Below are positions 1-13,200 of a DNA stretch of 64,000 nt, piece after piece. This stretch comes from Gymnorhina tibicen (Eukaryota; Chordata; Aves; Passeriformes; Artamidae), in contig VXAZ01000959.1 in assembly GCA_013399875.1 (NCBI GenBank), positions 34,121-98,120 of the forward strand, read 5' to 3'. The stretch's first letter is position 1; each line of letters opens with the position of its first letter. A program made the translations under genes and the position numbers. The notes under the pieces were generated by a model. It was not told where the DNA came from. It saw only the letters and a list, made by a program, of their open reading frames with translations, and ran no database searches.

Positions 1-1176
1 GTAAAACAGTCAGATGAGGGGGAGGGAACCTGGTTATTTAAATGCCATTTGAAAATCTCCCCACTCCTACCTTTCACCCCCAAATTCTTTTCTGAGATGT
101 TTAGAAACGACCCCTCTGAATACACCCACAGGAATCTAAAAGGGAATCCAAAGAATTTTTCCTGTTTCCTATGTTCCCAAGCTGGGACTTCAGTAGGTGC
201 ACAGAAACCAGTAGTCTGTTCTGGCAGCACCGGCAGACCCAAAGGCAGGCACGAAGCTGCACATCCCACAGTATGTCTTATTCCAACTCCTCTGCTTTCT
301 CCATGTTTGCCTACAAAGTGACACATTTTTAACGTGTCTTCAGATCAAGACTTTAGGCCAAACTGTGATCGCATTTTCAAATTCCTGTGAGGGCTAAAAA
401 TGAACATACCAGTGATTTTCTCCTTTGTCACACGACTCCAGCAGTAAGGCTTAACGCAGCCGTGCAATTCCGCAGGAGGTGGCCATGCTATGGCCGGAGC
501 CACTACGCTCTCTTGATGTCCCGGCCAAAAAAGTCGGAGGCTGGGGAGAGGGTTAAACGATTTCTAGGCCACCGTCACCTGGTGGACGGTCTGAGTCAGA
601 AGCAGGGGGCTCATCCATTTGCACAACTAATGCATCTCATGGCTTTTGGGTACTGTGACAATGGAAAGTCCCTTCTACAACTTCACACTGCCTCTGTACT
701 TTCCCACTGTGTTTCAAGTACTGAATAGTCCCTCCAGGCGACACTGATTGATCTTTTGTGTTGGTAATTTATTTGGTTGCCTTCCTCTTCATCCGTTTAG
801 TCTGCTGCCTTCCTATTCCAAGGAAAGATGTGTTCAGCTGCTAATGCCGGGTTCCCATTTGAATAGGCTTCAGCCTCCTTCTTCCTTTTTGGGGCAGTTT
901 TAGGAAGTGATTTGTCAGGGTTGCATTTTTTGGATGTGTGTAGGAGGGGGTCTCATATATTAGTAAAATCTTTTTAACTCCTGACTAGGTGCCCTGTCTT
1001 GTATCTTTCCATCCTTCCTCTAGTCATGCATTTTGAAGGTGAAAGGTTTCAAAGGATGGGGGATCAAGAGAGGAAATGCAGGCTTTACCTTCTTTGACAA
1101 AACAAGGATGAAACAATTTCGTGGGCTATATTAGTTGGGTCACTGATTTACTTTTCCCCTCTCTTCTGGTTTTCAG
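1..1176 (+). other. EPHA1 intron 1 (partial)
   Basis: No exon recognised. I looked for a signal-peptide exon ending in phase 1 before the exon 2 acceptor and saw none, so exon 1 and the main promoter are taken to lie left of the window. The stretch is unremarkable single-copy-looking DNA. Confidence 0.6.
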
Positions 1177-1244
1177 TGGATCTACTTGACACAAGCACTG
1201 CACAGGGTGAACTGGGCTGGCTTCCAGACCCTCCAGAAGTAGGG
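1177..1244 (+). CDS. EPHA1: EPHA1 exon 2, start of ephrin-binding domain
   Basis: A 68-base exon between a tttcag acceptor and a gtgagt donor. It reads [20 protein letters not shown], the strand that opens every Eph ligand-binding domain. It begins in phase 1 (needs one base from exon 1) and ends on a full codon, so the next residue is the Trp of exon 3. Its isolation by large introns on both sides is usual for Eph genes. Confidence 0.93.
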
Positions 1245-4200
1245 GTGAGTACACACATTCAAGGAAGGGGAGCCACTGGCAGTGCTAAATCGTGGAAAAA
1301 TATAATCCATGTTGAAATTTCACCCTGCATCTGGAAATCGAGCTTCTGAGGCTCCACCCCCTCCTGGATATTTTATGCTTTATAAGTCTCTCTCCCTTCA
1401 CCTGTGCAGCCTCACCCCTAGCCAGCTTTTGAAGGACTGATGCCTATTGACTTCCAGTATGATTAAATGTATCCTTGAAATATACTGTTTCCATGAAGTA
1501 ATACAGCAATGAAGAAAAAGGAAAAAAATCAAATCATCACCCAGTTTTTCATTCTGTCATGCTGCACGTAAATCTCATGTCTTTTTTTCCCAGGAAAATA
1601 GGCAGAGCAAAAGTATTTCTGTCTCAGAGTCTCTCAAGAAATTAGAAACATATTATAGGTTTTTAATTCAGCAGCTGACTGAAGAAATAACTCTTAACTC
1701 ATGGAGCAGCAGTCTGCCCTTGTGGGTGGGCTGCACAATTCTAGGACTTGGCACCAAGCTGTGGTGTTTGCTCCACACGGCTGACAATGAGAGAGGAATT
1801 TCCCTTTGTTTTGTGACTGTAATATTGAGTTGATGGAAGTGCTTCAAAAGGTACTCCTGAAACCACTGCAAAACTGGACCTCGAAAGACAGCTGAACTCT
1901 CAGCTATTTTTGTACAAATACAGCTATTTTGTATGAAGTGTAGTTGGGCAGTCCCTCTGGTGTCACAGCCTACATTAGTGAAGGTGGTTTCCTTTGCAGC
2001 AGCAGTACTGTGGGAGTGGTGGATGGAAGGCACAAAGGAAAGGGAATTTAGGGACTACGCTGCGGTAGTTAGGACATATGTTAATACATAGTTTCAGTTC
2101 CTCATCCATGCTCTTGTCTTTGCAGCAAGTCCCAAGCTTTCCAGTGGAGAGTCATCACCCTTCCTGTTCTAAAGCAGACCTAACTCATTTTCATAACTTT
2201 CCTCTGTAATGCGCTGTGGCTGGTTTAAATCCACCCCAGCCTCCTCCTCCTCCTCCTGGTAGCCTTGCTGGGTGAAGTAGAGCCAGACAGTGAGGTTCTC
2301 CTGTACTGGCATAACTGCATTTGTTTCATTAGTAAAGCTGTTTTGGTTATTATTAGTTGTATTATTATACCCTGCTCAAAACAGATGCCCTAGTGAGACA
2401 TACATGTAGATCATGTTTTGCCCATTGTTCCCTTTGTTGTCTCATCAACTGTCTGTGTGGTAATTTTACCCCAATTCTAGGTTCCAGGCATGTTCAGGAT
2501 GAAGTTCACCTCTTGAAAAGACTGGGAAAAACCACTGAAAAGTGCATTCTTAAAAAAAATCTGATAGAAAGAAAATAAAACCTGTATTACAGAATATCTG
2601 AGTGTTGCACAGTAGGTTCACAGCAGTATGAGGAGCTGGCATATCCTTCTGCTTGTGCTGCATTTGCTTTTTAAAATGTGTATATTCAAAATATAATTGT
2701 AACTGAGAATTGTTGAAAATTATGGGGAACATGGCCTGAGAGAAATCAAAACTAACAGACCAGGATACGGATGACTGATAAAACAACAGAGGACGAAGAA
2801 TAGATTCATTGACTTCTTATGAGCAACTCTTTTGAGGAGATTGGTCTAATTACATCATTTCCCAATAACTGTTAGGTGGAAGTCTGACAAATTGCCACAA
2901 GCAGAAAGGGAACAATGGCCGATTCTCTTGTAATCAGAACTTTGAACAGGTGTTTCTGAAACCATTCCTTCAAAATGAAGAATTAAATATGTTTAAAAAA
3001 GAACGGAAATTAGTTCAGAACATTTTTTGACCAAAAAGAGCCAAGATTAGTACTGAATAATCTGACCAGGTTGATTAGTAACAGGCTGGAAACATGTGAG
3101 CTGTACTGCACACAGAGCTGAAGGGTGTACTCCATGTAACACTGCTACTTGTAGCTAACCTCAGATGCCAGAGATCTCCCATCAGTGAGCTGGATTTGTG
3201 TCAATATACTTATCGCACAGAGGAGGAATTTGCCGTGGGGAACCTTCATGCTTTATACGGATAAGGCCCCCGAGGCATAGCCCAGAAGAGGTTGGCTGAG
3301 TCTGTGGAGGCAGAACTACACCTTTGTTTTCTCCTCGCTTCCAGCCAATGGCAGAGGATGAAGCGGCTTGCCAGGTGTGGTTGTTTCCCGGTCAGACCGT
3401 GGCTGTATCCAGGGTAGACAATGCTCCCGTTAACACCCGGGCTCAGCCCAAGAACACCGCTCAGTTTTGGACGGCACTTCGGTAGCTCAGAACTCCTGCA
3501 CTACGTTAGCCAGCACCTTGCCTAAACTTAGAGGTAGTCTTTGAGTGAAAATCTCCGTACTTTAAGTAAAGTGTCTGTAGAGTTTTGTTTGTTAAAAGGT
3601 TTGTGCTAGCCTGCTTTGTAGCAGCTATGTAGAAAGGGTTTCGTTCATTTTAGGCTACTATGGGAAACTAGGCTTTCAAAAAGGCAGACTGTAGTTCCTA
3701 TAATCCTTTTTTATCTACCTTACCACCCACCACTCCCCTCCTCCATCATCTAACATATTCCTTGATAATTCTTTTTTGGCTTTGAAGTTTCGCCACAGCA
3801 ACAGCAGGTGGGCATAGAGAGGTGTATTACAGTACTAGTGGAGGATTTCCACCTTTTAACATATATTAGAGAGCCAGTGATAGCCACTTTGAAGGTGTCA
3901 GGAGTATAGAACTTGCTCTCACATTTCTTTAAGACTCCTCACGCTGCACAAACAGCCTAGCTACCTGAACTGGTTTCAGAAATCACAGAAACTGTTCAAA
4001 AAGGACCTCTCAAATCCAGTCGTGAATAAATTCAGTTATCAGGCATAGTAGCATTGCCTCTTGGCAGCTTGTAAAATAACAGTATAAGAAGTTATTAATC
4101 ACTAATTTGCTTTCAAATATAATTGCATCAGCTGTGAACAGATTGTGATGAGGAATCATGTTTTCCTTTTGCATTTGGCTTTTAATAGACAAGGCCCTAA

Positions 4201-7200
4201 GCCACCGAGCCTGGCTTTGAAGTCAGCCTTGTTCTGAGCAGGGGATTGGAGTAGAGAACCAAAGGTCCTTTCCTGCCTAAATCTTTGTGTTTGTGTGATG
4301 GTTTAGAATGTTTGTTCATTAGAATTCTGAGCTTGAATTTTTAGCCCATGTGCAGAAGGTCCTCCTGATTTTATGTTTTGATTTTTTTTCCATGATTTTA
4401 TGTAATATCTCTTCCTATGGATTTTCTGTATCAGTTTATGTAGGCCTACGATACAACATACTGAGCAATGCAATATTGTCTTTAATGCTGTGATTATCTC
4501 ACTCCCAGTTTGTGGGCCTATCTTGAAATTTTCCTTTTATCCACAATTTCCAGTTTTTGTGTATGTGAAGAGTATTTGCATAATCCAGTCATACTTCCAT
4601 GAGTACATGTGACTACTTAAGTTCCAAGCCATTTGTGCTGGAGAATGCTGCACACTGGGCTTCTCTCTCTATATTGTTGAATGAATTGTAAATTAAACAC
4701 ACTTTATTCTTTTTTAGCTGCTATGTTTTCTTGGGAGGTGTGCTTTCACCAGTTCTACAGCTGTCTTTGCTTGTAAAAGGGTCCTTTTTCATGGTGACTT
4801 TGTTTTTAAATTCGATGTATATTATTTCAGGAATCACATGAACTCTACTGCTGCTAAATTGTGCTGTATTTATTACATATTAAAAGTTTGGCAAGGCTCA
4901 GTTCTCAACAGGTAGCTGGTTTATGGAGCTTATTTTTCCCAACTTAAATTCCTGCATGGATCATAGCTTTATTAAGGCTTCCAAATGACTTCAGTCTCCT
5001 TTCCAGTCAGCCATTGTTCTCGGTCTTTTATTCATGGTGAGGAGGAGGACATAATTATTTTCTTGCCTATTCCATACTCTGTATTGCTTCCACACATAGT
5101 TCAAAGCATTGCTATCAGTTTCAAGCTTTCTACCAGGTCTCCTAGTGTGCATGGCACTTGATCTGCTCATCTTTTCTAAAGTCTACTTTCAAACAGGACT
5201 AAGGATGGGCATTTAATGCCAGTGGCCTAAAGTATCCCAAAGGCTATCAATGAATAACCACTAACTACAACAATTGTAGCTCCAAAAACACTTGAAAACT
5301 TTGGAAATTATGTGATTCTTGTTCAGTTCTGCACCTCATGTTCCACGGAAAGTTTAATTATGACCATAGCAACTGCCAAAGCTATGAAAATACAATTTGA
5401 TTAAGCCGAAAATAAATCTTTTTTTAATGCTGTTGTTGTCCCAGGCACAGTTCAAATTCTACACTGATAAATATTTAGGTAATAGACTAGATCAAGTACC
5501 TGTGACCCTGTCAGCAACTTCTATATCACTGACCACACCACAACATTTACATGCCTTCAGGTTCTAGCAATGTGAGGTTGTGTTCCACCAGACGCAGCGG
5601 TCCCAGATTTTGGTATCATCTGATGGCTGGTTTCTGTTTCCACCACTTCTGGTCAGATAGACAAGCCTGGTCACAAAGGAATTAGTGCTGTGGGGCACAC
5701 AGCCTTCAACCTGCAAGCAGTTCCAGCACAGCACTCCTATCTCATTAAACCTGGACAGTTCACTTAGTCAGACTCGTTGATCTCTTACTCAGATCGTCTC
5801 ACCTGGAAGAGTCTAACCCAGTCAGCTTTTTGTAGCATCCAAACGTGGTGTGAAAAGCCATCAGAAGAGCTGTTCTGTGCACCTCCTCCCACAACTGTTG
5901 CCATGCATGTCCTTTATGAGCTAACTCAGAGGAGTGCCTTCACTTCTGAAGCTGGAGTAGAGTAGCAGTGCTCTCAGTTTAAGTATCAGGCATAGGGGAT
6001 TAGGTCCTCCTAGTGAACAGGATCTGCATAGAAATAAGGGACAAATCCTTAGTAAAGCCTCTAACTACCTGGAAATGGGAACAGCTCTGACTTCAGGGTT
6101 GTATCCTGACATGACCTGCTGCTGTTGATTTGTGGACTGGTGGAGAGATGTATGTTGATGATATCCCGTTAATTGAAAATCAGTTATTTTGTGTCAGTTT
6201 GGGAGAGAAGGAAAAAAATCATTATGCATATCCAGATATACTTTACTCAGAAGTGTGAGAAGGGGGAATACAAACCAGTGAGATTAGAGCAAGTGAAGTG
6301 TAAATTAATAGCTGTAGGGAAGGCCAGATTGCATGAGCCACCAACTAGGCAGCCTAGGATGGAGTCACCGCCATAGGCCCAAGTAACAATCTTGGCCAGT
6401 GCACTCAGGGTTGTGACCTGAAGGGCAGAAAACAGCACATTGTGAGCCAAAGTGAAGATGTTGTACAGCCATGACTTTCATCACCACGGCTGCTCGGGCA
6501 CTATGGTGGTGACAGCACTGTTGCCTAGCAGCTTCAGAAAGCTGCTTCACTCTTTTATAGCTGTTGAATGAGTGGACAAGGTTCACTGAACTTCCTCATG
6601 TCAACACAAAAGCAGCACAAGTCAGCTGGAGCTTGGAGATTAACCTGCCTGCAGCATGGTCCTCCAAGAAGACTAACAGGCTATTTAAAATAATAATAAT
6701 AATAGTAGTAAAAACCAACCAACCAAACAAACAGAAAACCTAAACAAAACAACTTCTATTATAATACCAACTAAAATACGGGTGAGTTTGCAGGCAAGCA
6801 ATTAGAAAGAAAAGGCTTTACATCTTTTGTTGCCTGCTGTGTCCTTGAAGGATGAACCTTTGCTTTGAACTGTGATTCTCACCATCTCAGAGGCAGATCT
6901 GCAGAAAAATATTCCCACTATTTATTTCTTGGAAGGTTATTTCCATTGTTTTTAAGGCCTAGTTTCTGGCTTCTGTTTGCTTGACCTGAATATTGCCAGC
7001 TCCTCACGTGACTCTCAGGCTGCCATCTCCTGCAGATTCTTTTCTCCAGGCCTTGATCATCATCAATGCACAATTACCCCATCCCTGTGTGGGATTCCGC
7101 CTGATCCATCTTTAAAAGGAACTTATACAAACAGAGCAAGTATTGCCCATCACCATCAGACTAATTTCCAGGTTCTCTGTAAATACTAGAAGTACACTTG

Positions 7201-10200
7201 ACACACCATACAAAACCACAGCTCACAATATAAAGCCCTTTACCTGGAAAAAATGAAAAAAATCACTTCCATTTACAATTGATCTTATGCAATGTAATGC
7301 AAAAATAACATGAGAACTAACATTTACTTTATTGGTAATATGGCTTTAGCCGTATTCTGAACTCTTTAAGATGCACAATCTGATTTTCCACTCCTGTCCT
7401 TTTTGTAGTTATTGGTATTGTTAGTGAGTGTTAGCAAAGCAGGTATATACAAAACAAGTGTTCCAAGCCAGCTAGGTGAAGTGTTAGACTAGAGTATCAT
7501 TATCCCTCATCTAGCAGCATCTCTTGTGACCAGAACTGTTTTCATGCAAGACCTTAATGTGGTCAGACAGTTCAGAGAATGAGCAGACAGCAGAACCTGG
7601 GTTTGATAAACAGGTTCTGTAATCAATGCACTGGTGCTCGTTGTCTCATATTAACACCTTATCTTCCCATAAGAGCATGAGTACCAGCTAAATTGAAAGG
7701 ACATGGGTGGGATGGAGACCTGTGTGCTAGTGCCCTAAAGAACTAGTAATTACGTAATGGAGTTGCTCCTCCCTGAAAATAACCAATGGATCATTGTGGG
7801 GAAAAAATGTATCATCCCACCCATAAAGATACTGTAGATAAGTAAATATCTCTTCTGTGTTCAGTTGTGTCAAAGGCTCCGTGATGATGTGATGAAATTA
7901 AAATTGCCTGACCATAGCCGAATGATCAAAGAAAAAAGAGCAGCCTCAGCTGTTCTCAGATTTAAAGTTACAGGACTCATGGAGTGTCTAGATGTCACCA
8001 CACTTCTTTCATCATCGTCATCTAAATTGTCTTCCACACTAGCAAAAGAACTTCAAAGAGTATTGAGAAACTTTCAGTAAAGGGTCACAAGAAACTTCAA
8101 TTCTGGAATACACCACTGTGGTGATGCTATTTTTGGTTGGCTGGTCCAGCTTACCTCCTGACAAATTTTTGTCAGCTGTATTTTAACTGAAGAGAAGCTC
8201 TTCATCGCATCATGACAGGTTCCAGCAAGGTGCCTCTCTTGTCACCGGCTTTCCTCTGAGGAAACTGCACTATGATTGTAGCACAGCTGTAATTACCTTC
8301 TATGCTGAATCTGTTCCAGGAAGGTTTTTCAGTCATGGTGGCACGCAAATGCTACTATACAGAAGCCAAGACACTCCACAGGCAAGACTGCAGCCAGGGA
8401 AAGGGGATAAAAACTGTTCAGTGGCACACGTTCTCCTAGGTGGTTTCAGGCTTGGCACACCAGTGATGTATTGTTGCTGAAAAAGGTTGCTGTTTTGGGG
8501 CCTTGCAATTTTTCTTCAGGAAGAGATTTAATGGCCTCTCAATTCTGTTGCAAATTAAATGAGATTGAGACACACTTGCTATGCACAGGTACACTGTAGC
8601 TGGCTTTACTAACTTACCTGGTCTTTTCATCTTAGTGAAATTTTCTAATCCAAAATTAAACAAGTTACTGGATTTCAGCATATGAACTCTTTAACTTTTC
8701 CAGTAGGAACTCTCATTAACTTTTCCAGTGGAGACATGCATCTTAGTTTAGTAACTTTAAGCCTACTGGCAAGATGCTTGCCTTGCTTTTGCTTCTGTAA
8801 GTCTCTTAAAAGTATCGCTGTGCCCTTCCTTGGGGGTCTGCAGACCACAGATCGGAAGCCACTGTGCTAAGTTAATGTGAAAGCAAATGAGACAGAGGTC
8901 ACAGCAGGCAGGCTCTTATCTGAAAGGAGACAGGGCAAGTCCCTGGCAAGCTGGAGATGGAGACAGTATTCTTATTGCGAGTCACAAGCTCTTCTGACTC
9001 CTGTCTGAGCCTAACAATTTGCAATACTGTCACAGTCTGCTGCCTCTGTCAGTGGTAACCTACCTCTTCATTAGCAGGGATGAAATTTGTATTTGTTAAC
9101 ATAAAAAGCTTGTTTGCTTCTTTTTTTTCCCCACCTAAAAACATAAAAAGCTTGTTTGCTTCTTTTTTTTCCCCACCTAAAAAAAGGCTAAAACCAAAAT
9201 AGACCACTTCATTGATGCCTGCAAAGCCTGACACAGTGGCTCCAAGATGTGCAAACTCTCTCAGTTTGTTTCCATCTTATCCCTGATGGTAGACCCTAGG
9301 AAGAGTAGCCCACAGATGGATGAAGGATTCACAGCTTGTCCTAGATAGGATCCTTGACACAGACCTAATGCAGAGAAGGCTCATTATACAGAAAAAGCAG
9401 AGTAAGCCTTCGGTACACTTCAGAGCTTCAAACTGTATAATTTCAGAGTCAATAAAGGCAGACATTAAAAGGCATATATCTTATCTTATCTTCGGATTTT
9501 TACTCACATGGCAGACCAAACCAATACTGTTTACAACAAATATCTATTGGTGCCCTTCCAGGTTGTCATTGAAATAATTCTGAATGGCTTTTATAAAAAC
9601 AGCTTTCTTTATCTGGAATCAAACCAATGTGAGGAAAGTTGCTTTCCTTTTTTCCCTTTTCCTGAACTTGCAGTGTTTTGAGGTTATTGACACTGCCTTT
9701 GCTTTGAGGTTGTTATTCACTTGACTCTAATTGCTGTGCTGGAATTATTTTGTTCTGTATTACACCACCACACCAAGGTTTTCAAGAACAAACCTCTGGA
9801 ACTAGGTGTCTGTGTTAGTATATGGGTTTCTGAGAAGTACAGAATACCCACTTGTTCTCAAATCCAATGGCTACCTCCTTAGAATTTTTAGCAAGCCAAG
9901 CTACTGAATTATGGCACTCTCCTGAATGCATTGTCATTTGTTTTCTTAGCAACTTTTAGAGAATTCTAAAAGATTTTAAGAGTTTGAAGACTAGTTTAGA
10001 CTTAAACTTAAAAAAGAAGAGAGTTTAAAAGGCATTTTAAAGAATAACATGCAAAGACTTTAAGAACTCTTTAGCTTGCTTGGAGCAGGGAATTGGACTA
10101 GATGATCTCCAAGGGTCCTTTCCAACCTAAATCTTTCTATTATTCTGAATCTCATAGAAAGTTTTCTCTTGCATCAAAAAACCACCAGTTCACTCACTGC

Positions 10201-13200
10201 TAAAATGAGGAAGTCTGACTAACACTGTTCCCCGCTTCTCCTAGAAGAAGGTTGCCCATCCTATGGCCAAACTAATGACTGGAGTAAGGCAACAGTGTCT
10301 GGTACAAAGTGGGTAAAAAGTTACATTATCAAAAGAGGTTGATTCAATGTCATTGGCAGACAAACTGGAGAGCCAAGTAATTAATATTGATTGAGCCAGA
10401 CTTTACCACACATGTTTATTAAGAACATTACATTAAAAATCAGAGGCATGCATTTTGATTTTGCAGCAGATTCTTTGAGGATGGGAGACAGTTGCCTGGC
10501 AACTTCTGGTCTCATCACCCTTTCATTAAATGTTGTATGTAACAGTTTTCCTCTACTGCTTTGAATTTAAAAGCTTCACTGAATAATGAAAAGAGTCAGA
10601 AGCATATTTAACAATAGTTCTGTATTGTTAGCATAAATAATATCCTCATTTTACTTCCTTTACCCATCAGCAGTAGAGTCTAGAAAAAACATGTCTGACT
10701 CCCTTGTTATTTCTTTGCACCACACTGCATATGAAACTGTGCAATAGTCAGTGCCAAGCATCTTTGCCCTGAAGAACTGAGTCTGGAAGAAGCTGGGCTG
10801 AGATGAGCTAAGAAGTACAGGGGTTAGCAGTTGGATTTTTTTCCAGCAGTAGAGTTTAAAGGAATTTTCTTTTTTCCCAGAGTTGTCACCACTGAAAATG
10901 AAACTTTGGTCCTGTATCATGTAAGTTTTGAAAATGTATATTCAGGACATGCACCACAACAGCTCATGTCTTTTGGTGAGACATGCAAAAACCACTTTCT
11001 GGTGACACTTGTCTGTGGTACTGCCTTGGGATAAACTGCTAATGGAAAGTTGTCTAACTCTCAGCCTCCAAATGCAATTATGCTTTTCCCATCAGCTCTG
11101 TGGAGGCAGACACACATTGAAAAATGCTTCTAAAAGCCAGTCCTAACACTGGCAGTGTATGAAAGCTACTTTGCTCTTATTCTCCTTTCTAACTTCTTCT
11201 CTTCTACCTCAGTATACTTCAGAATGTGTTGTAAATTCAGTTCTGTAACATTTCCCAGAAGGTTTTCAGTTAAAGATTGCAAGAGGTCATTAAGTGATTG
11301 TCCCTTCTGGTTGATCAATTGGGATTGATCCGTCAGTCTCTTCCTTTGTTTTGCTATCATAAATCCTTTGACCTCCAGTTAGTGAAATAAGTGTAAATCC
11401 TGTGTGCTGCAGGTCTATGCCAGCTGGATCAGATTAAGAGGGTGGGGTAACATTGGAGATTAATTATGTGGAGAAAAGAGGGAACAAGAAGGGACACATA
11501 GATACCATCCGCAGAACTTCCTGGGAGGAGACTGCTAGTGTGCACTTAGGCAGAAGGCTGAAATTATCCAGAGAGGAGCTTGTGCTATCAGCGGGGCTTG
11601 CTGGCTTGGAGAAAGCTCTCCCAACACTTTTCAGAGTGGGGCCATGTAGGAGGTATGCTCCAAGTCATGGCATAAAAACAGAGCCTCTTTGGCACTTTGT
11701 GGGTCCATCTCTCGTATTCCACTGGCAGAGCGACCTGGTCTGTTGGGAGACAAGCTGGTGTGCTGTGAGCACAGGAGGTGGTGGTGCTGAAGAAATGTGT
11801 GAATCTCATGCTCAGCCCAGGAAATTTGACAAGTCTGGAGTAACACAGAGACTGAGGCCTTGTTTAAATTGCATCTTAACCCGGGGTGTGATTTAAAACC
11901 AAGATGCTTAAACTTGTGCCAATACCTATGTGGGCACTTGTTTCAATTTAATTTGATTAAACATTTAAAGCATAATGAGAAAGGCAGTCAGCATTGGGGG
12001 AAAAAGGATCTAAGTTATTTTCCCTGTGGACAAAACCTTGCTTTCCAAATTTTCAGTTCTCATATGTGAGTTACTCAAAAGAGAATGTTCTTTGCATTTT
12101 TTATCTGACATGTGGCAAGAAAAAAAAAACTAGAACCACCTAAAATTTGACAAAAGTATACGTTTAAACCAGTATCAAACTTTACTGGATTAATGCAAAT
12201 AGTATTAGTGAGGTCATATAACCAGCTGGGCCCATGTCTTCCTCTCAGCCATTATTTGCCTGGGGAAGATTCAGAACCTAAATGCAATATGAAGTCAGGA
12301 AAATCAACTGAGTTTTAATAGTTAAATTAGGTTTTGCAAAATATCCCACTTAAAGAAGCATGAACTCCAAGTTAATGAGTGCTTGCTCTAGAACAGTCCT
12401 TCTGCAAGTTACCTTCCTACTATGCCAGGCCGTCTTTTCTCTTACTCCCAAATGCTGTGCATTATTTCCAGGGGCAGATAATAGTCCTGGTCTGGTTGGT
12501 CCTACTGTACACTCTGAACGTAAACTGTGGCAGAGAGAAGTGGCCAATACATGGGAGTAGTGGGTCTTTTTCTCAATCTCCAAGATAAGGCAGTGCATGA
12601 AAGAAGTAAACTGGAACCAAGGTAGGATGAAGGGGATGTACAAGGGTCTGTGTAAGTCAGATCCTAAGTGCAGGATCCTCTTTGCTCCCTATGTGCAGAG
12701 TTTAGGCAGCCATGGGGCTCTAGACCAGATGCAGCTTTTGCTGGGGGTAAGAGACCTTTTAGCTGGCCAGGCTTTGAGCCCCGAACCCTATGTAAGAATT
12801 GATTTTTAGGCAAGATTTTGTCATATTTGAAGTGAAACTTGTTTCTCACATCTGTCTAACAATATGTGTTTTCTTCTCCCCCGGGAGCAGTGGAGTGAAG
12901 TGCAGCAGATGATAAATGGTACCCCGATCTATATGTACCAGGACTGCAGTGTGCTTTCCGAGGGTGACACCGATCACTGGCTTCGCACCAACTGGATTTA
13001 TCGGGGTGAGGCAGCCTCCCGCATTTATGTGGAGCTAAAGTTTACTGTGAGGGATTGCAAGAGCTTCAAAGGTGAAGTGGTGACCTGCAAAGAGACCTTC
13101 AACCTCTATTACATGGAGTCTGAACAAGATGTCGGGATCCAGTTCCGCCGCCCGCTGTTCACCAAGGTCTGTGTTGCTGGGGGTGAAGACTGAGTCATAT

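Larger units (their letters stand above)
1245..12890 (+). other. EPHA1 intron 2, 11.6 kb
   Basis: The long intron between the exon for the first ligand-binding strand and the main ligand-binding exon. It holds small CR1 tails near 4190 and 10078, a (CCT)n run near 2240, an AAT-repeat tract near 6686 and a 42-base tandem duplication at 9098. No coding exon or RNA gene was recognised; open frames here are short and lack family features. Confidence 0.7.
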
